DNA of 64,000 nt from Haloactinopolyspora alba. Its GTDB lineage: Bacteria; Actinomycetota; Actinomycetes; Jiangellales; Jiangellaceae. The translations under genes were made by a program, and so were the position numbers. How positions within the stretch are numbered: position 1 is the first letter of the stretch; the number at the start of each line of letters is the position of its first letter. Positions 17,963 to 27,099 of this stretch are shown piece by piece. The stretch is taken from positions 62,001 through 126,000 of the forward strand of contig NZ_PYGE01000012.1 of NCBI RefSeq assembly GCF_003014555.1, written 5' to 3'. Under the pieces are notes generated by a model, which ran no database searches, was not told the DNA's origin, and saw only the letters and a list, made by a program, of their open reading frames with translations.

Positions 17963-20011
17963 GTGACCGATCAGTCAGGCACCCCAGGTCGGGGCGCTGC
18001 CGACTCCGACGGTACCGGCGCCGGAGCCGCCGACACGACCGAATCGACGTCCGCCACCGGCGTCGTGCCGGACTCGACGACTGCTCACGACAATACCGCC
18101 CAGGCCGGCGCGCACGGCGGCTTCGGTACGGGTGAGAGATACGACACAGCCGGCGGCGCCGTTCCGGGCGAACCCGCGCCGGATGCCGCTCCGGAGGCTT
18201 CGCCGGGGCGCCGCCGCACGCTGCGCCGCGTCGGCATCACGGCCGCCGTGGTGCTCGGCGTGCTGGGCGTCGCCTACGGCGTGCTCTACGCAGTCGCGGG
18301 CGGCTCCCTGGCGCGCGGGGCCACCGTCGCCGGTATCGACGTCGGCGGCATGGACCCGGCCGACGCCGAGGCCCGGCTGACTGAGCGGCTTCCCGGCGTG
18401 GTCGACGAGCCGATCCTGCTCAGCGCCGGCGGCGAGACCACCTACGAGGTCGTGCCGTCCGAGGCCGGGTTGACGGTGGACGTCGGCGCGACCGTCGACG
18501 CCGTGCCCGGCGGCAGTGCGAACCCGTTGTCGCTGGTCGACGCTGTGCTCGGAGCCGGCGACACCACTCCGGTCCCGGCGGTCGACCGTGCCGCCGCCGA
18601 GTCGGCCGTGCAGGGCATCGCCGAGCGGGCCAACACCGATCCGGTGAACGCCGCAGTGGCTTTCGAGGACGGTGAGGTCGTCACCAGCGAGCCGCAGACC
18701 GGCCGGGCCGTGGACGTCGAGGCGACCGTGCAGGCGATGATCGACGCCTACTTCGGTGACGGCGGGGCCGAGCTGCCGATCGGCGAGGTGCCGCTGGCCG
18801 TCGACGAGGTCCAGCCGGCGGTCGACGCCGCCGAACTCGACCGGGCGGTCTCGGAGTTCGCCGAGCCCGCGATGGCGGCCCCGGTCACGGTCGTCGCCGG
18901 CGACGAGAGCGTCGAGATCGCTCCGGACGTCGTGGGGCAGGCGCTGTCCATGGCGCCGGACGACTCCGGCACGCTGCGGCCGGAGCTCGACGGCAAGGCG
19001 CTCATGGACGTCGCGCACGACGAGTTGGAAGAGATCGGCCAGGAGGGCAAGAACGCCACGGTCACCATCGAGGGCGGCGAGCCCACCGTCGTCCCGGGCG
19101 AGACCGGACAGGGCATCGCCCCCGGCATGCTGGTGGACGCGGTGCTGCCGGCGCTGTCGCGCTCCGGCGACGCCCGGCAGGCGCAGGTCGAGCTGACCGA
19201 GGTCGAGCCGGAGCTGACGACCGAGGGTGCCGAGAAGCTGGGCGTCACCGAGGTCATCTCCGAGTTCACCACGTCGTTCCCGTACGCCGAGTACCGCAAC
19301 GTCAACATCGGCACCGCGGCCGAGAGCATCGACGACACGCTGCTGCAACCCGGCGACGAGTTCAGCCTGAACGGCATCGTCGGCGAGCGCACCGAGGCGA
19401 ACGGGTTCACCTCCGGCACCATCATCAACGGCGGACGGCTCGTCGAGGCGCTGGGCGGTGGGGTGTCCCAGGTCGCCACCACCACCTTCCACGCCGCCTA
19501 CAAGGCCGGCCTGGAGGACGTCGAGCACTGGCCGCACTCCATCTACTTCGACCGGTACCCGGTCGGGCAGGAGGCGACCGTCGCGTGGGGCGCCAAGGAC
19601 ATGCGCTTCGCCAACGACAGCCCGTACGGCGTCGTGGTCGACACCGTCTTCACGGCCAGCACGCCCAGCTCGGACGGCTCGCTCACGGTGCGGCTCTGGA
19701 GCACCGAGCACTTCGAGGTGGAGACGTCGCTGTCCGAGCGGCACGACTACACCTCACCGCGCACCATCTACGACACGTCGGATCAGTGCTCGCCGCAGAG
19801 CGGAAGCCAGGGGTTCAGCATCACCTCGTACCGCAAGGTCTGGAACCCCGACGGCGAGCTCGTGAAGGACGAGGCCGACCCGTGGACGTACAACCCCAAC
19901 CACCAGGTCGTCTGCGGCCCCGAACCCGACGAGGACAACAACTCCGACGAGAACGACGAGAACAACGATTCCGGCAACAACGACGATTCCGGCGGCAACG
20001 ACGATCCCTGA
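17963..20011 (+). CDS. VanW family protein with peptidoglycan-binding-like domains
   Basis: 682 residues, membrane-anchored and mostly extracytoplasmic. An acidic cytoplasmic N-terminus of about 80 residues leads into one membrane helix (VGITAAVVLGVLGVAYGVLYAV). Two regions resembling the YoaR-type peptidoglycan-binding module (PG_binding_4) follow, each with a GxxVxGIDVGGMDP-like or related start. The VanW domain is at about residues 440-560 (PGDEFSLNGIVGERTEANGF, GGGVSQVATTTFHAAYKAGL, HWPHSIYFDRYPVGQEATV). The C-terminus is a long Asn/Asp/Glu-rich low-complexity tail. Family members are tied to the cell wall; the reaction is not known. It may be expressed from its own promoter at 17888. Confidence 0.92.
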   Translation: MTDQSGTPGRGAADSDGTGAGAADTTESTSATGVVPDSTTAHDNTAQAGAHGGFGTGERYDTAGGAVPGEPAPDAAPEASPGRRRTLRRVGITAAVVLGVLGVAYGVLYAVAGGSLARGATVAGIDVGGMDPADAEARLTERLPGVVDEPILLSAGGETTYEVVPSEAGLTVDVGATVDAVPGGSANPLSLVDAVLGAGDTTPVPAVDRAAAESAVQGIAERANTDPVNAAVAFEDGEVVTSEPQTGRAVDVEATVQAMIDAYFGDGGAELPIGEVPLAVDEVQPAVDAAELDRAVSEFAEPAMAAPVTVVAGDESVEIAPDVVGQALSMAPDDSGTLRPELDGKALMDVAHDELEEIGQEGKNATVTIEGGEPTVVPGETGQGIAPGMLVDAVLPALSRSGDARQAQVELTEVEPELTTEGAEKLGVTEVISEFTTSFPYAEYRNVNIGTAAESIDDTLLQPGDEFSLNGIVGERTEANGFTSGTIINGGRLVEALGGGVSQVATTTFHAAYKAGLEDVEHWPHSIYFDRYPVGQEATVAWGAKDMRFANDSPYGVVVDTVFTASTPSSDGSLTVRLWSTEHFEVETSLSERHDYTSPRTIYDTSDQCSPQSGSQGFSITSYRKVWNPDGELVKDEADPWTYNPNHQVVCGPEPDEDNNSDENDENNDSGNNDDSGGNDDP

Positions 20012-20015
20012 CGGG

Positions 20016-20092
20016 AATGATCACGTTCCGCATGGAATTCGATGCGTCACCACCCCTGCAAGCCTCGTGAGGCGTGCACAGGCCTGGTGATG
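20016..20092 (-). repeat. 77-bp dispersed repeat, copy A
   Basis: Reverse-strand copy of an element that recurs at 22736-22812 with roughly 85-90 percent identity, including the uninterrupted core TGCAGGGGTGGTGACGCAT. It fills the convergent gap between the VanW gene and the GNAT gene. It can fold into imperfect hairpins and could end transcripts from both sides. Confidence 0.85.
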
Positions 20093-20109
20093 GCGCAGCA
20101 GGGCGAGCG

Positions 20110-21132
20110 TCAGCTCTCCGGCGGCGCCAGCCGGCGGTAGTGGTACGCGTGGTGCTCGGCGAAGCCGACACCGCGGTACGTGGCCTGCGCGCCGCTGTTC
20201 GACTCGGTGACCTGAAGGTAGGCCTGACGCGCTCCGTGCCCCGCCGCCCAGGTCGCCAACCCGGCGACGATGTGGCTGCCGAGGCCCCGTCGCCTGGCCT
20301 CCGGCACCACCTCGACCGCCGCGAGCCCCAGCCATCGCCGTCCGGCCGGCGATTCGGTGACGGCGCCCCGAGCAATCGCCAGCCGCCGGCCCGCGACGCC
20401 GTCGCCGTCGCCGTTGCCGCCGTCGTCGTCGACCGAGGCGAACGCGACGGTGTCGGCGTGAGTGAGCACCGCGACGGCATGGTCCGGAAGATCACCGCCC
20501 CGGTAGTGGTACCCGGCCAGCCACTCGGCGTCGGGCTCGTCGTCGATGCGCACCGGCGGCAGGTCGGCACGGGCGGCCGCTGCGACGTCGTCGAGGTCGG
20601 CGGTCATGACGAGCACCGGTTCGGTGACGCGGTCCCATCCACGCGTGTCCAGCAACGGGTCCAGCACGCCGCCCAACGGCTGCGGGACCTGGAACGCGGG
20701 CACCAGACCGCGTCGGCGGTACCAGCGTTCGACGGCGTCCACGGCGTCGGCGAGCGGCAGGCCGGGATCGTCCAGGGGCAGGCACGAGTTCGCGCGGCGC
20801 GTGAACCCGTCGGCGGCGCGGAGCAGCCACCCGCCCATCCACTCGGTTTCGAGCGCCTGCCAGCCCGCGGCCGCGGCCGCCTCCAGGTCACGGACGTCGC
20901 GGCGGGTCACGGTCCGTTGCGGGATCGCCTTGACGGCGATGACGTCGTCGTTGGTGATCTCCACCACGTCGTCGCCGCGGTCCGGCGTCACCCGCAGCCC
21001 CGCCGGCGACCACGACAGCAGCGTGCCCAGGACGTCGGTCGCCCCGAAACGCTGGTCGTGGATGCGGTGGCGCACGACGACGCGCCGGCCGACGAGTTCG
21101 GGCCGGGCGGGGGTGCCGGATCGCTGTCTCAT
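20110..21132 (-). CDS. GNAT family N-acetyltransferase
   Basis: About 340 residues. The C-terminal 100 residues carry the GNAT core: LAAVEVVPEARRRGLGSHIVAGL is motif A with its acetyl-CoA-binding R/Q-x-x-G-x-G/A pattern, and YRGVGFAEHHAYHYR is motif B. The N-terminal two thirds are an actinobacterial extension, with an SH3-like start (VGRRVVVRHRI) and a middle domain (WQALETEWMGGWLLRAADGFTRR), as in proteins annotated as two-domain GNATs. Substrate unknown. The ATG at 21132 gives the family-like N-terminus. It is divergent from fdxA. Confidence 0.87.
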   Translation of the reverse strand: MRQRSGTPARPELVGRRVVVRHRIHDQRFGATDVLGTLLSWSPAGLRVTPDRGDDVVEITNDDVIAVKAIPQRTVTRRDVRDLEAAAAAGWQALETEWMGGWLLRAADGFTRRANSCLPLDDPGLPLADAVDAVERWYRRRGLVPAFQVPQPLGGVLDPLLDTRGWDRVTEPVLVMTADLDDVAAAARADLPPVRIDDEPDAEWLAGYHYRGGDLPDHAVAVLTHADTVAFASVDDDGGNGDGDGVAGRRLAIARGAVTESPAGRRWLGLAAVEVVPEARRRGLGSHIVAGLATWAAGHGARQAYLQVTESNSGAQATYRGVGFAEHHAYHYRRLAPPES

Positions 21133-21242
21133 AGGCTGGCCTTGATGGACGATTGGTAGATGCCATCGCGATACTAGGTCTGTAGTCCGCGTGACCACTG
21201 AGCCGGCACCCCCTCGTCGGCTTTCGATAGGAGGACATCGCC

Positions 21243-21572
21243 GTGACATACGTCATCGCGCAGCCGTGCGTCGATCTCAAGGATCTCGCCTGCGTCGAGG
21301 AGTGTCCGGTCGACTGCATCTACGAGGGCGAACGGATGCTCTACATCCACCCCGACGAGTGCGTCGACTGCGGCGCCTGTGAACCGGTCTGCCCCGTGGA
21401 GGCGATCTTCTACGAAGACGACGTGCCTGCGGAGTGGAAGGACTACTACACCGCCAACGTCGACTTCTTCGACGACCTGGGCTCACCGGGCGGCGCCGCG
21501 AAACTCGGCGCGATCCCGAAGGACCACCCGCTGGTGGCGGCGCTGCCGCCGCAGGAAACCGGGGAGCACTGA
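21243..21572 (+). CDS. fdxA: 7Fe ferredoxin FdxA
   Basis: Small cytoplasmic electron carrier, 109 residues, with one [3Fe-4S] and one [4Fe-4S] cluster. The first group of cysteines is C9, C17, C21 and C25 and the second is C40, C43, C46 and C50 ([12 protein letters not shown]). The C-terminal extension is typical of the actinobacterial/mycobacterial FdxA form. Translation starts at GTG with an ATAGGAGGACA ribosome binding site. It sits 4 bp ahead of dapC, the conserved order in actinobacteria, although no direct electron transfer to DapC is known. Confidence 0.97.
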   Translation: MTYVIAQPCVDLKDLACVEECPVDCIYEGERMLYIHPDECVDCGACEPVCPVEAIFYEDDVPAEWKDYYTANVDFFDDLGSPGGAAKLGAIPKDHPLVAALPPQETGEH

Positions 21573-21576
21573 GGCG

Positions 21577-22671
21577 GTGCCGCAGCGTCGGCGCCTGCCC
21601 GACTTCCCGTGGGACGCGCTGGTGCCGTACCGCGAGCGTGCGGCGGCGCACCCTGGCGGGGTCGTCGACCTCTCGGTCGGCACGCCGGTGGACCCGACAC
21701 CGGACGTCGTCCAGCAGGCGTTGAGATCGGCCGCCGACGCTCCCGGGTACCCGGCCACGGCGGGGACGTCCCAGTTGCGTGCTGCGGCGGTCGAGTGGCT
21801 GCGGCGCCGGTGTGGCCTGCGGGCGTCCGGCGGCGATCCGGGCGTGCTGCCCACGATCGGCTCGAAAGAGCTGGTGGCCTGGCTGCCGACGCTGCTGGGT
21901 GTGGGCGCCGGTGACGTGGTCGTGCACCCCGAGCTGGCCTATCCGTCGTACGACGTCGGCGCCCGGCTGGCCGGAGCCGAACCGGTGGCCGCCGACGCCG
22001 TCGTCGCGCTGGGACCCCGCCGGGTGGGCCTCGTCTGGGTGAACTCGCCGGCGAACCCGCACGGGCGGGTGCTGCCCGCCGAACACCTCGCCAAGGTCGT
22101 GGCCTGGGCGCGCGAGCGTGGTGCGGTGGTCGCGTCGGACGAGTGCTACCTGGAGTTCGGGTGGGACGCCCGTCCGGTGTCGGTCCTGGACAGTGACGTC
22201 AACGGCGGGTCGCTCGAGGGCATCCTGGCGGTGCAGTCACTGTCGAAGCGGTCGAACATGGCCGGGTACCGGGCCGGGCTCGTCGCCGGTGACCCGGCGA
22301 TCGTTCGGCAGCTGCTCGAGGTCCGTAAGCACGCCGGCATGATGATGCCCGCCCCGGTGCAGGAGGCGATGGCGGCGGCGCTGGCCGACGACGAACACGT
22401 CGAGGTCCAGCGGGAACGGTACCGTCGGCGGCGCGCGTCGCTGCGCACGGCGCTGGCCGGTGCCGGGTTCCGGGTCGACGACTCCGAGGCCGGGCTGTAC
22501 CTGTGGGCCACCCGTGACGAGGGCTGCTGGGACACCGTGGACCGGCTGGCGCAACTGGGCATCCTGGTGGCGCCCGGGGAGTTCTACGGTCCGCTGGGCG
22601 CGCGGCATGTGCGGGTGGCGTTGACCGCGGTGGACGAGCGGGTGGACGCGGCGGTCAAGCGGCTGGCCTGA
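21577..22671 (+). CDS. dapC: Succinyldiaminopimelate transaminase DapC
   Basis: PLP-dependent class I/II aminotransferase that makes N-succinyl-LL-diaminopimelate in the succinylase branch of lysine and diaminopimelate synthesis. 364 residues. The fold is clear: SVGTPVDPTPDVVQQAL, VNSPANPHG, SDECYLEFGW, and the PLP lysine at about residue 224 in SLSKRSNMAGYRAG. The GTG at 21577, 4 bp after fdxA, gives the usual start (PDFPWDALVPYRERA). DapD and DapE of the same pathway are encoded at 27100 and 35100. The product supplies cell-wall cross-linking as well as lysine. Confidence 0.95.
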   Translation: MPQRRRLPDFPWDALVPYRERAAAHPGGVVDLSVGTPVDPTPDVVQQALRSAADAPGYPATAGTSQLRAAAVEWLRRRCGLRASGGDPGVLPTIGSKELVAWLPTLLGVGAGDVVVHPELAYPSYDVGARLAGAEPVAADAVVALGPRRVGLVWVNSPANPHGRVLPAEHLAKVVAWARERGAVVASDECYLEFGWDARPVSVLDSDVNGGSLEGILAVQSLSKRSNMAGYRAGLVAGDPAIVRQLLEVRKHAGMMMPAPVQEAMAAALADDEHVEVQRERYRRRRASLRTALAGAGFRVDDSEAGLYLWATRDEGCWDTVDRLAQLGILVAPGEFYGPLGARHVRVALTAVDERVDAAVKRLA

Positions 22672-22735
22672 GCCGGTTCGGGCACGGACGGCGGCTCGCC
22701 GCTCACCGGGCGAAGCTGCCGGTTCCTTTTGTGAG

Positions 22736-22812
22736 CATCACTAGGCTTGTGCATGCGTCACCAGGGCTGCAGGGGTGGTGACGCATGGAATTCCATGGTG
22801 AACGTGGTCATT
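22736..22812 (+). repeat. 77-bp dispersed repeat, copy B
   Basis: Same element as 20016-20092, in inverted orientation, again exactly in a convergent gap (dapC and the metallopeptidase-like gene). It contains the hairpin ATGCGTCACCA / TGGTGACGCAT, better preserved here than in copy A, and the 14-bp palindrome CATGGAATTCCATG. The gap of 140 bp holds nothing else. Confidence 0.87.
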
Positions 22813-24413
22813 TACAAGGCGAGGGAGCGGGCGGTCGGGAGGTCGGGGGCGGTGCTCAGCCGGACCTCGTCGCCTTGGCACGAGACGACCGCGGACTGCC
22901 GCTGCGACTCGAACGTGGTGTTCTCCCCGCTGGTGGTCGTGTCGGTGCGCGTGGCGTCGGGGAACGCCGCGGCGTAGAACCGCGTCACCGTGTCGCACAT
23001 CGGCGTGCTCCCGCCGCGGTCGGCGAGTGTCAGCGCCGTCGCGGTGTCGCCGCCGCGCCCCCAGACGTTGATCTCTCCGCCGGCCCACGCGGCGACACGC
23101 TTCTTCGGGTCGGACAGCGCGGCGTCCTCGTCGTCGCCCGGAGCCTCCAGCAGGAACAACAGGTCGGCGGCGCCGAAGGTGTCGGTGCGCAGCGGCTTCC
23201 AGCCCTCGGGCCCGGCGGGATCGGTCACGTCGACGGCCTGCTCGTCGTCACGGTAGCGGTCCGGGAACAGGATCTGCGCCGTGGTGTCCGGCAGGTCGTC
23301 GTAGCTGCGGTCGACGGCCTTCCAGCCGCCCTGCAGGTACAGGTCGCAGCTGAACGTCATGCCCTCGACGTAGGGGAACTCCAGCTCCCTGGCCACGACG
23401 TGCGGCAGCTGGTCCAGGCTGGCGTCGGTCTGCGCCGAGGTCGACTGCAGGGCCAGCAGCTCGTCCATCGGCAGGTGCTTGCCGACGAACCGCTGGCTGT
23501 ACAGCGACGCGTCACCCTCGATGGCGTTCAGCGCCGCGTACGCGGCGTCGGAGCCGGACCGGCGCGCCAGCGCCTGCTGGTCCGGCAGACCGAGCTCGGC
23601 GTCGGCCAGTGCGTGCACCAGCTCGTGCGACGTGATGAACGCCCCCAGCCCGTCCATCTGCTTCGAGCCGATGACCAGCTTCTCGGTCTCGGGATCGTAG
23701 AAACCGCCGACGCCGGCCTCCAGCGCGTCCAGCTGCGCCTGAGCCAGGTCGGTGCCGGGCTCGACAGCGCCCAGCGCGGCGAGCATGCGGGAGTCGACGC
23801 GGGCGCGCTGGCGGTCGATGTCCTCGGTACTACGCTCGACGGCGCGGCGCTGCACCTCTTCGCGGCTGACGAACTCGATGTCGACGTCGTCGCCCGCCGG
23901 CAGGCCGCGCTCGGCCTCGATGATGTCCTTGATCGCCGTGACCTGGGTGCGCACGTCGCCCTCGGGGATGGAGCCGTCGCCGCCCAGCCCCATGGCGCCG
24001 CCCAGGCACTGCAGCAGGATCGGGTCGAGGCCGCCGGTGCCGAGCAGATCGCCCAGGCCGCCGTCACCGCCGAGCAACTCCTCGAGCCCGCCGAGCCCTT
24101 CCCCGGACCCGTCGGACCCGTCGCCCTCGCCGGAGCCGCCGAGCCCGCCCAGCAGGTCCTCCAGACCGCCGAGGCCGCTGTCGGCCTCCTCACGCGCGTC
24201 CTCGAGCTCGGCGCGGGCGGTGTCCCGCTCGGAGCGTAGTTCGTCGGCGCGCTGGTCCATGAGGACGTACACGGTCCCGGTCAGCGCCAGGCCCAGCACC
24301 GACACGACAGCGGTGGCGACCTTCCAGCGGGCGGCGCTGCGTGCCGCGGGCGGCTGCTCCTGCGGGCTCGACGTCTCCGACGGTGGTGGCGGCGGTGGCG
24401 TGTCAGCGCTCAT
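22812..24413 (-). CDS. Membrane-anchored putative zinc metallopeptidase
   Basis: 533 residues. A proline-rich cytoplasmic N-terminus (PPPPPPSETSS) leads to one membrane helix (WKVATAVVSVLGLALTGTVYVLM), then a coiled-coil-like ADELRSERDTARAELEDAREE stretch and an unusual Gly-rich region of repeated GGLEDLLGG-like units (about residues 80-130). The outer domain carries HELVH at 263-267, a zinc-peptidase motif, with NAIEGDASLYS some 45 residues later as a plausible third-ligand region. Proteolysis on the outer face is inferred from motif only. It lies 7 bp behind the gamma-glutamyltransferase gene, so the two are probably co-transcribed. Confidence 0.78.
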   Translation of the reverse strand: MSADTPPPPPPSETSSPQEQPPAARSAARWKVATAVVSVLGLALTGTVYVLMDQRADELRSERDTARAELEDAREEADSGLGGLEDLLGGLGGSGEGDGSDGSGEGLGGLEELLGGDGGLGDLLGTGGLDPILLQCLGGAMGLGGDGSIPEGDVRTQVTAIKDIIEAERGLPAGDDVDIEFVSREEVQRRAVERSTEDIDRQRARVDSRMLAALGAVEPGTDLAQAQLDALEAGVGGFYDPETEKLVIGSKQMDGLGAFITSHELVHALADAELGLPDQQALARRSGSDAAYAALNAIEGDASLYSQRFVGKHLPMDELLALQSTSAQTDASLDQLPHVVARELEFPYVEGMTFSCDLYLQGGWKAVDRSYDDLPDTTAQILFPDRYRDDEQAVDVTDPAGPEGWKPLRTDTFGAADLLFLLEAPGDDEDAALSDPKKRVAAWAGGEINVWGRGGDTATALTLADRGGSTPMCDTVTRFYAAAFPDATRTDTTTSGENTTFESQRQSAVVSCQGDEVRLSTAPDLPTARSLAL

Positions 24414-24420
24414 GGTCGTC

Positions 24421-26022
24421 TCACCGTATCGGGCCCGGCACCGGTGTCACCGAGGTCGTCTCGACCCGCGGGTCCGGTGCCGACGACCGGACGCCCGCGT
24501 CGTCGACGTCGATCGCCGACGCCGGGCCCCAGCCTGATTGCGGGCTGTCGAGCACGGCGACCTCGTGCCCGCGGCGGCGCAGGTCGTCGACCACGTGGCC
24601 GGGCACGTCCGGCTCGAACCGGACCCGGGACCCGCCGGTCACGCGTGCGTCGTCCGCCGGAGGGTCGACGGTCCAGCGCGGCCGCGCCTGTGCGGTCGCC
24701 GGGTCGAGCCCGTCGCTGACGATCGCGGCCGCCAGCTGCAGCACCACCTGCGGCTGTACCGGTCCGCCGCGGGTGCCGAGCAGCAGGCGCAGCCGCTCGT
24801 CCTGCGTCCACAGTGTCGGCGACAGGGTGTGCAACGGCCGCCGGCCGGGTGCGAGCTCGCCCGGGTGTCCGAGCTCCAGGCTGAACCCCAGCCCGCGGTC
24901 GTGCAGGAGGAAGCCGGCCGTTCCGGCGCCGACACCGGAACCGATGCCGTGGAAGTTCGACTGGCTCAGCGACACCCCCATGCCGTCGGCGTCGACCACG
25001 CACATGTACGCGGTCCCGCCGGCGGCGTGCGCCGAGGGGTAGCGCGGGCGGGCCGCCGACGCGTCGATACCGGCGGCGACGGCGTCGAGCTGGGCGGCCC
25101 CGAGGAGCTGGTCCGGCGCGCCGGACAGTGCGCCGGGATCCACCGCGACGCGGTCGTACCCGGTGGCCAGCGCCCGGTACGCCTCGATCATCAGATGCTG
25201 GCGGCGCGGGTCGCCCGGGTCCGCGCCGTCGCGGCGCAGCCGGTCGAGCACGGCGCAGGCACCGGTCGCCAGGTAGCCCTGCGAGTTCGGCGGAACGGTC
25301 CACGCCGTCGCGCCCCAGGCGTCGACACCGAGCGCGTCGACCCAGTCCGCCTGGTCACGCCGCAGGTCGTCGGCCGAGACGACCCCGTCGGTGGCCGCCG
25401 TGACGGCCGCGCCCGGCGCTCCCTCGTAGAAGGCCTCTCGTCCGCCGGCGGCGAGCGCGCGCAGCGTCGCGGCGAGCTGCCCGCGCACGACCATGGCCCC
25501 GGGCTGAGCGGTGAGCAGTGGCAGCGCCGCTTCCTGCCCGGACAGCCGGTCACGTCCGGCCCGCACCGCACGGACCAGGTCGGCGGAGGCCGGAAAGCCG
25601 TCGGCGGCGAACTCGATCGCCGCCGCGAGAACCGCGTCCAGCGGCATCCGCCCGAGGTCGCGCGCCAGCGTCACCCAGCCGTCCACGCACCCCGGGACGG
25701 GGATCGCCGCGGGATGGGTCGACGGGACGGCGTGGTGCCCGGCGGCGCGCAACTCGTCGGCGTCGACGCCCGAGCCGGCCCGCCCGGAGGCGTTCAGGCA
25801 GTGCGGCCGGGCCAGGCCGGGCACGTGCACCAGGGCGAACAGGTCGCCGCCGACCCCGCACGTCTCCGGGGCGACGACGCCCTGGACGGCGCAGGCGGCG
25901 ATCGCGGCGTCGACGGCGTTGCCGCCCGCGCGCAGGACGTCCGCGCCGGCAGCGGAGCTCAGCGGATGCGGAGTGGTGACCATGCCGCCGTCGCCGCGTA
26001 CGGGTTCCGCGACCGCGGGCAC
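24421..26022 (-). CDS. Gamma-glutamyltransferase family protein
   Basis: 533 residues, Ntn-hydrolase fold of the GGT/acylase family. The N-terminal part has PHPLSSAAGADVLRAGGNAVDAAIA, the classic start. The predicted nucleophile is the Thr of HAAGGTAYMCVVD near residue 350, where autocleavage into two subunits would occur. The Thr is followed by Ala-Tyr and not the more usual Thr-His, so activity on glutathione is not assured. No signal peptide is visible, so it may be cytoplasmic. The GTG at 26022 has GGGAG upstream and lies 2 bp after the stop of the preceding gene, implying coupled expression in an operon with both neighbours. Confidence 0.92.
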   Translation of the reverse strand: MPAVAEPVRGDGGMVTTPHPLSSAAGADVLRAGGNAVDAAIAACAVQGVVAPETCGVGGDLFALVHVPGLARPHCLNASGRAGSGVDADELRAAGHHAVPSTHPAAIPVPGCVDGWVTLARDLGRMPLDAVLAAAIEFAADGFPASADLVRAVRAGRDRLSGQEAALPLLTAQPGAMVVRGQLAATLRALAAGGREAFYEGAPGAAVTAATDGVVSADDLRRDQADWVDALGVDAWGATAWTVPPNSQGYLATGACAVLDRLRRDGADPGDPRRQHLMIEAYRALATGYDRVAVDPGALSGAPDQLLGAAQLDAVAAGIDASAARPRYPSAHAAGGTAYMCVVDADGMGVSLSQSNFHGIGSGVGAGTAGFLLHDRGLGFSLELGHPGELAPGRRPLHTLSPTLWTQDERLRLLLGTRGGPVQPQVVLQLAAAIVSDGLDPATAQARPRWTVDPPADDARVTGGSRVRFEPDVPGHVVDDLRRRGHEVAVLDSPQSGWGPASAIDVDDAGVRSSAPDPRVETTSVTPVPGPIR

Positions 26023-26024
26023 GT

Positions 26025-27002
26025 TCAGCTCCCTTCGGCGACGGCGATGTGGACGTGGTCCAGGTGGCGCAGCGTCACGTCGGTGGTGTCGCCGGAAGGA
26101 TGAGTGTAGGCCCGCCAGCCCTCGTCGGAGCGTCGCGCGCTCCAGATCCGGTCGTCGTAGATGACGACGGCGATGCCGAGCTCGTCGGCGTGCGCGGTCG
26201 CCCACTGGGCCAGCGCCCAGCCGCGGCGGTTCACGGCGGCGTCGTCGTACGGCCGGAACATGACGTCCAGCGCGCGCCCGTCGTAGTGGGCCGAGCCCTC
26301 GACGTGCCCGGAGTCGATGCCGCCAGGTCGATAGCCGCCGATGTCGAGGTCGCCGAACGCCTCGACCAGCTGGTCGCGGACGGTGCGGGCCCGCTCGGTG
26401 AGCCCGTCGGCCCCCTCGGGCTGGGCCTCGTACGAGTCCCGCTCGAACGTGCAATAGAACGCGGCCTCGGAGTAGCCGGTCAGCGCCGACGCGAGGACCC
26501 GGGCGTCGTCCTCGTGGTCGGCGTAGGCGTCCGGGTAGGCGCTGCGCTGGACCTCCTGCGCCGCCTCGGTGATCTCCATGTTCCGGTAGCCGGGAACCTG
26601 CTCGAGCGCCTCGTAGAAGGCCCGGGCCGCGTAGACCGGGTCCTGGACCTGCGCGGGCGAGCCCCACCCCTGGGACGGCCGCTGCTGGAACAGCCCCAGC
26701 GAATCACGGTCGCCGTAGTCGAGGTTGTAGATGTCGGACTCCTGGTAGGCGGTGGCCAGGGCGATGGTCACCGCGCGGGCGGGCAGCCCGCGGTTCATGC
26801 CGACGGTGGCGATGGTGGTGGCGTGCCGGGCCTGTTCCGGGCCGAGCACGGCCGTGTGCCCGTCCGCGGTCGCCCGGCACTCGTTGGCGGGCTGCCACGG
26901 CCCGCTCGGCCCGCCCGCCCAGAAGATGAGCAGGGCGGCCACGCCACCGCCGAGCGCGGCGACGGCACCGAGAGTGGCCAGCAGGCGTGCGGGTCGGCTC
27001 AT
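26025..27002 (-). CDS. Extracytoplasmic lysozyme-like protein with ARB_07466-type C-terminal domain
   Basis: 325 residues. One N-terminal hydrophobic segment (LLATLGAVAALGGGVAALLIF) anchors or exports it. The middle part (TIALATAYQESDIYNLDYGDRDSLGLFQQRP) resembles the lysozyme-like/transglycosylase fold, with Glu of QESD as a possible catalytic residue. The last 130 residues (GHVEGSAHYDGRALDVMFRP, IAVVIYDDRIWSARR, LDHVHIAVAEGS) match the C-terminal domain of the ARB_07466 group, with a His/Asp pattern reminiscent of metal-dependent peptidoglycan enzymes. A cell-wall role is inferred. It is first in a three-gene operon with the gamma-glutamyltransferase and the putative metallopeptidase. Confidence 0.82.
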   Translation of the reverse strand: MSRPARLLATLGAVAALGGGVAALLIFWAGGPSGPWQPANECRATADGHTAVLGPEQARHATTIATVGMNRGLPARAVTIALATAYQESDIYNLDYGDRDSLGLFQQRPSQGWGSPAQVQDPVYAARAFYEALEQVPGYRNMEITEAAQEVQRSAYPDAYADHEDDARVLASALTGYSEAAFYCTFERDSYEAQPEGADGLTERARTVRDQLVEAFGDLDIGGYRPGGIDSGHVEGSAHYDGRALDVMFRPYDDAAVNRRGWALAQWATAHADELGIAVVIYDDRIWSARRSDEGWRAYTHPSGDTTDVTLRHLDHVHIAVAEGS

Positions 27003-27099
27003 GAGGTCATGACAACGGGTTCACGGGTCACGAGGTTCCACCGTCGGCAGCGAGGAGGGCCAGGGTCAGGGTGTGCCGGCTCGGCCGGGCCGCGCGGGC

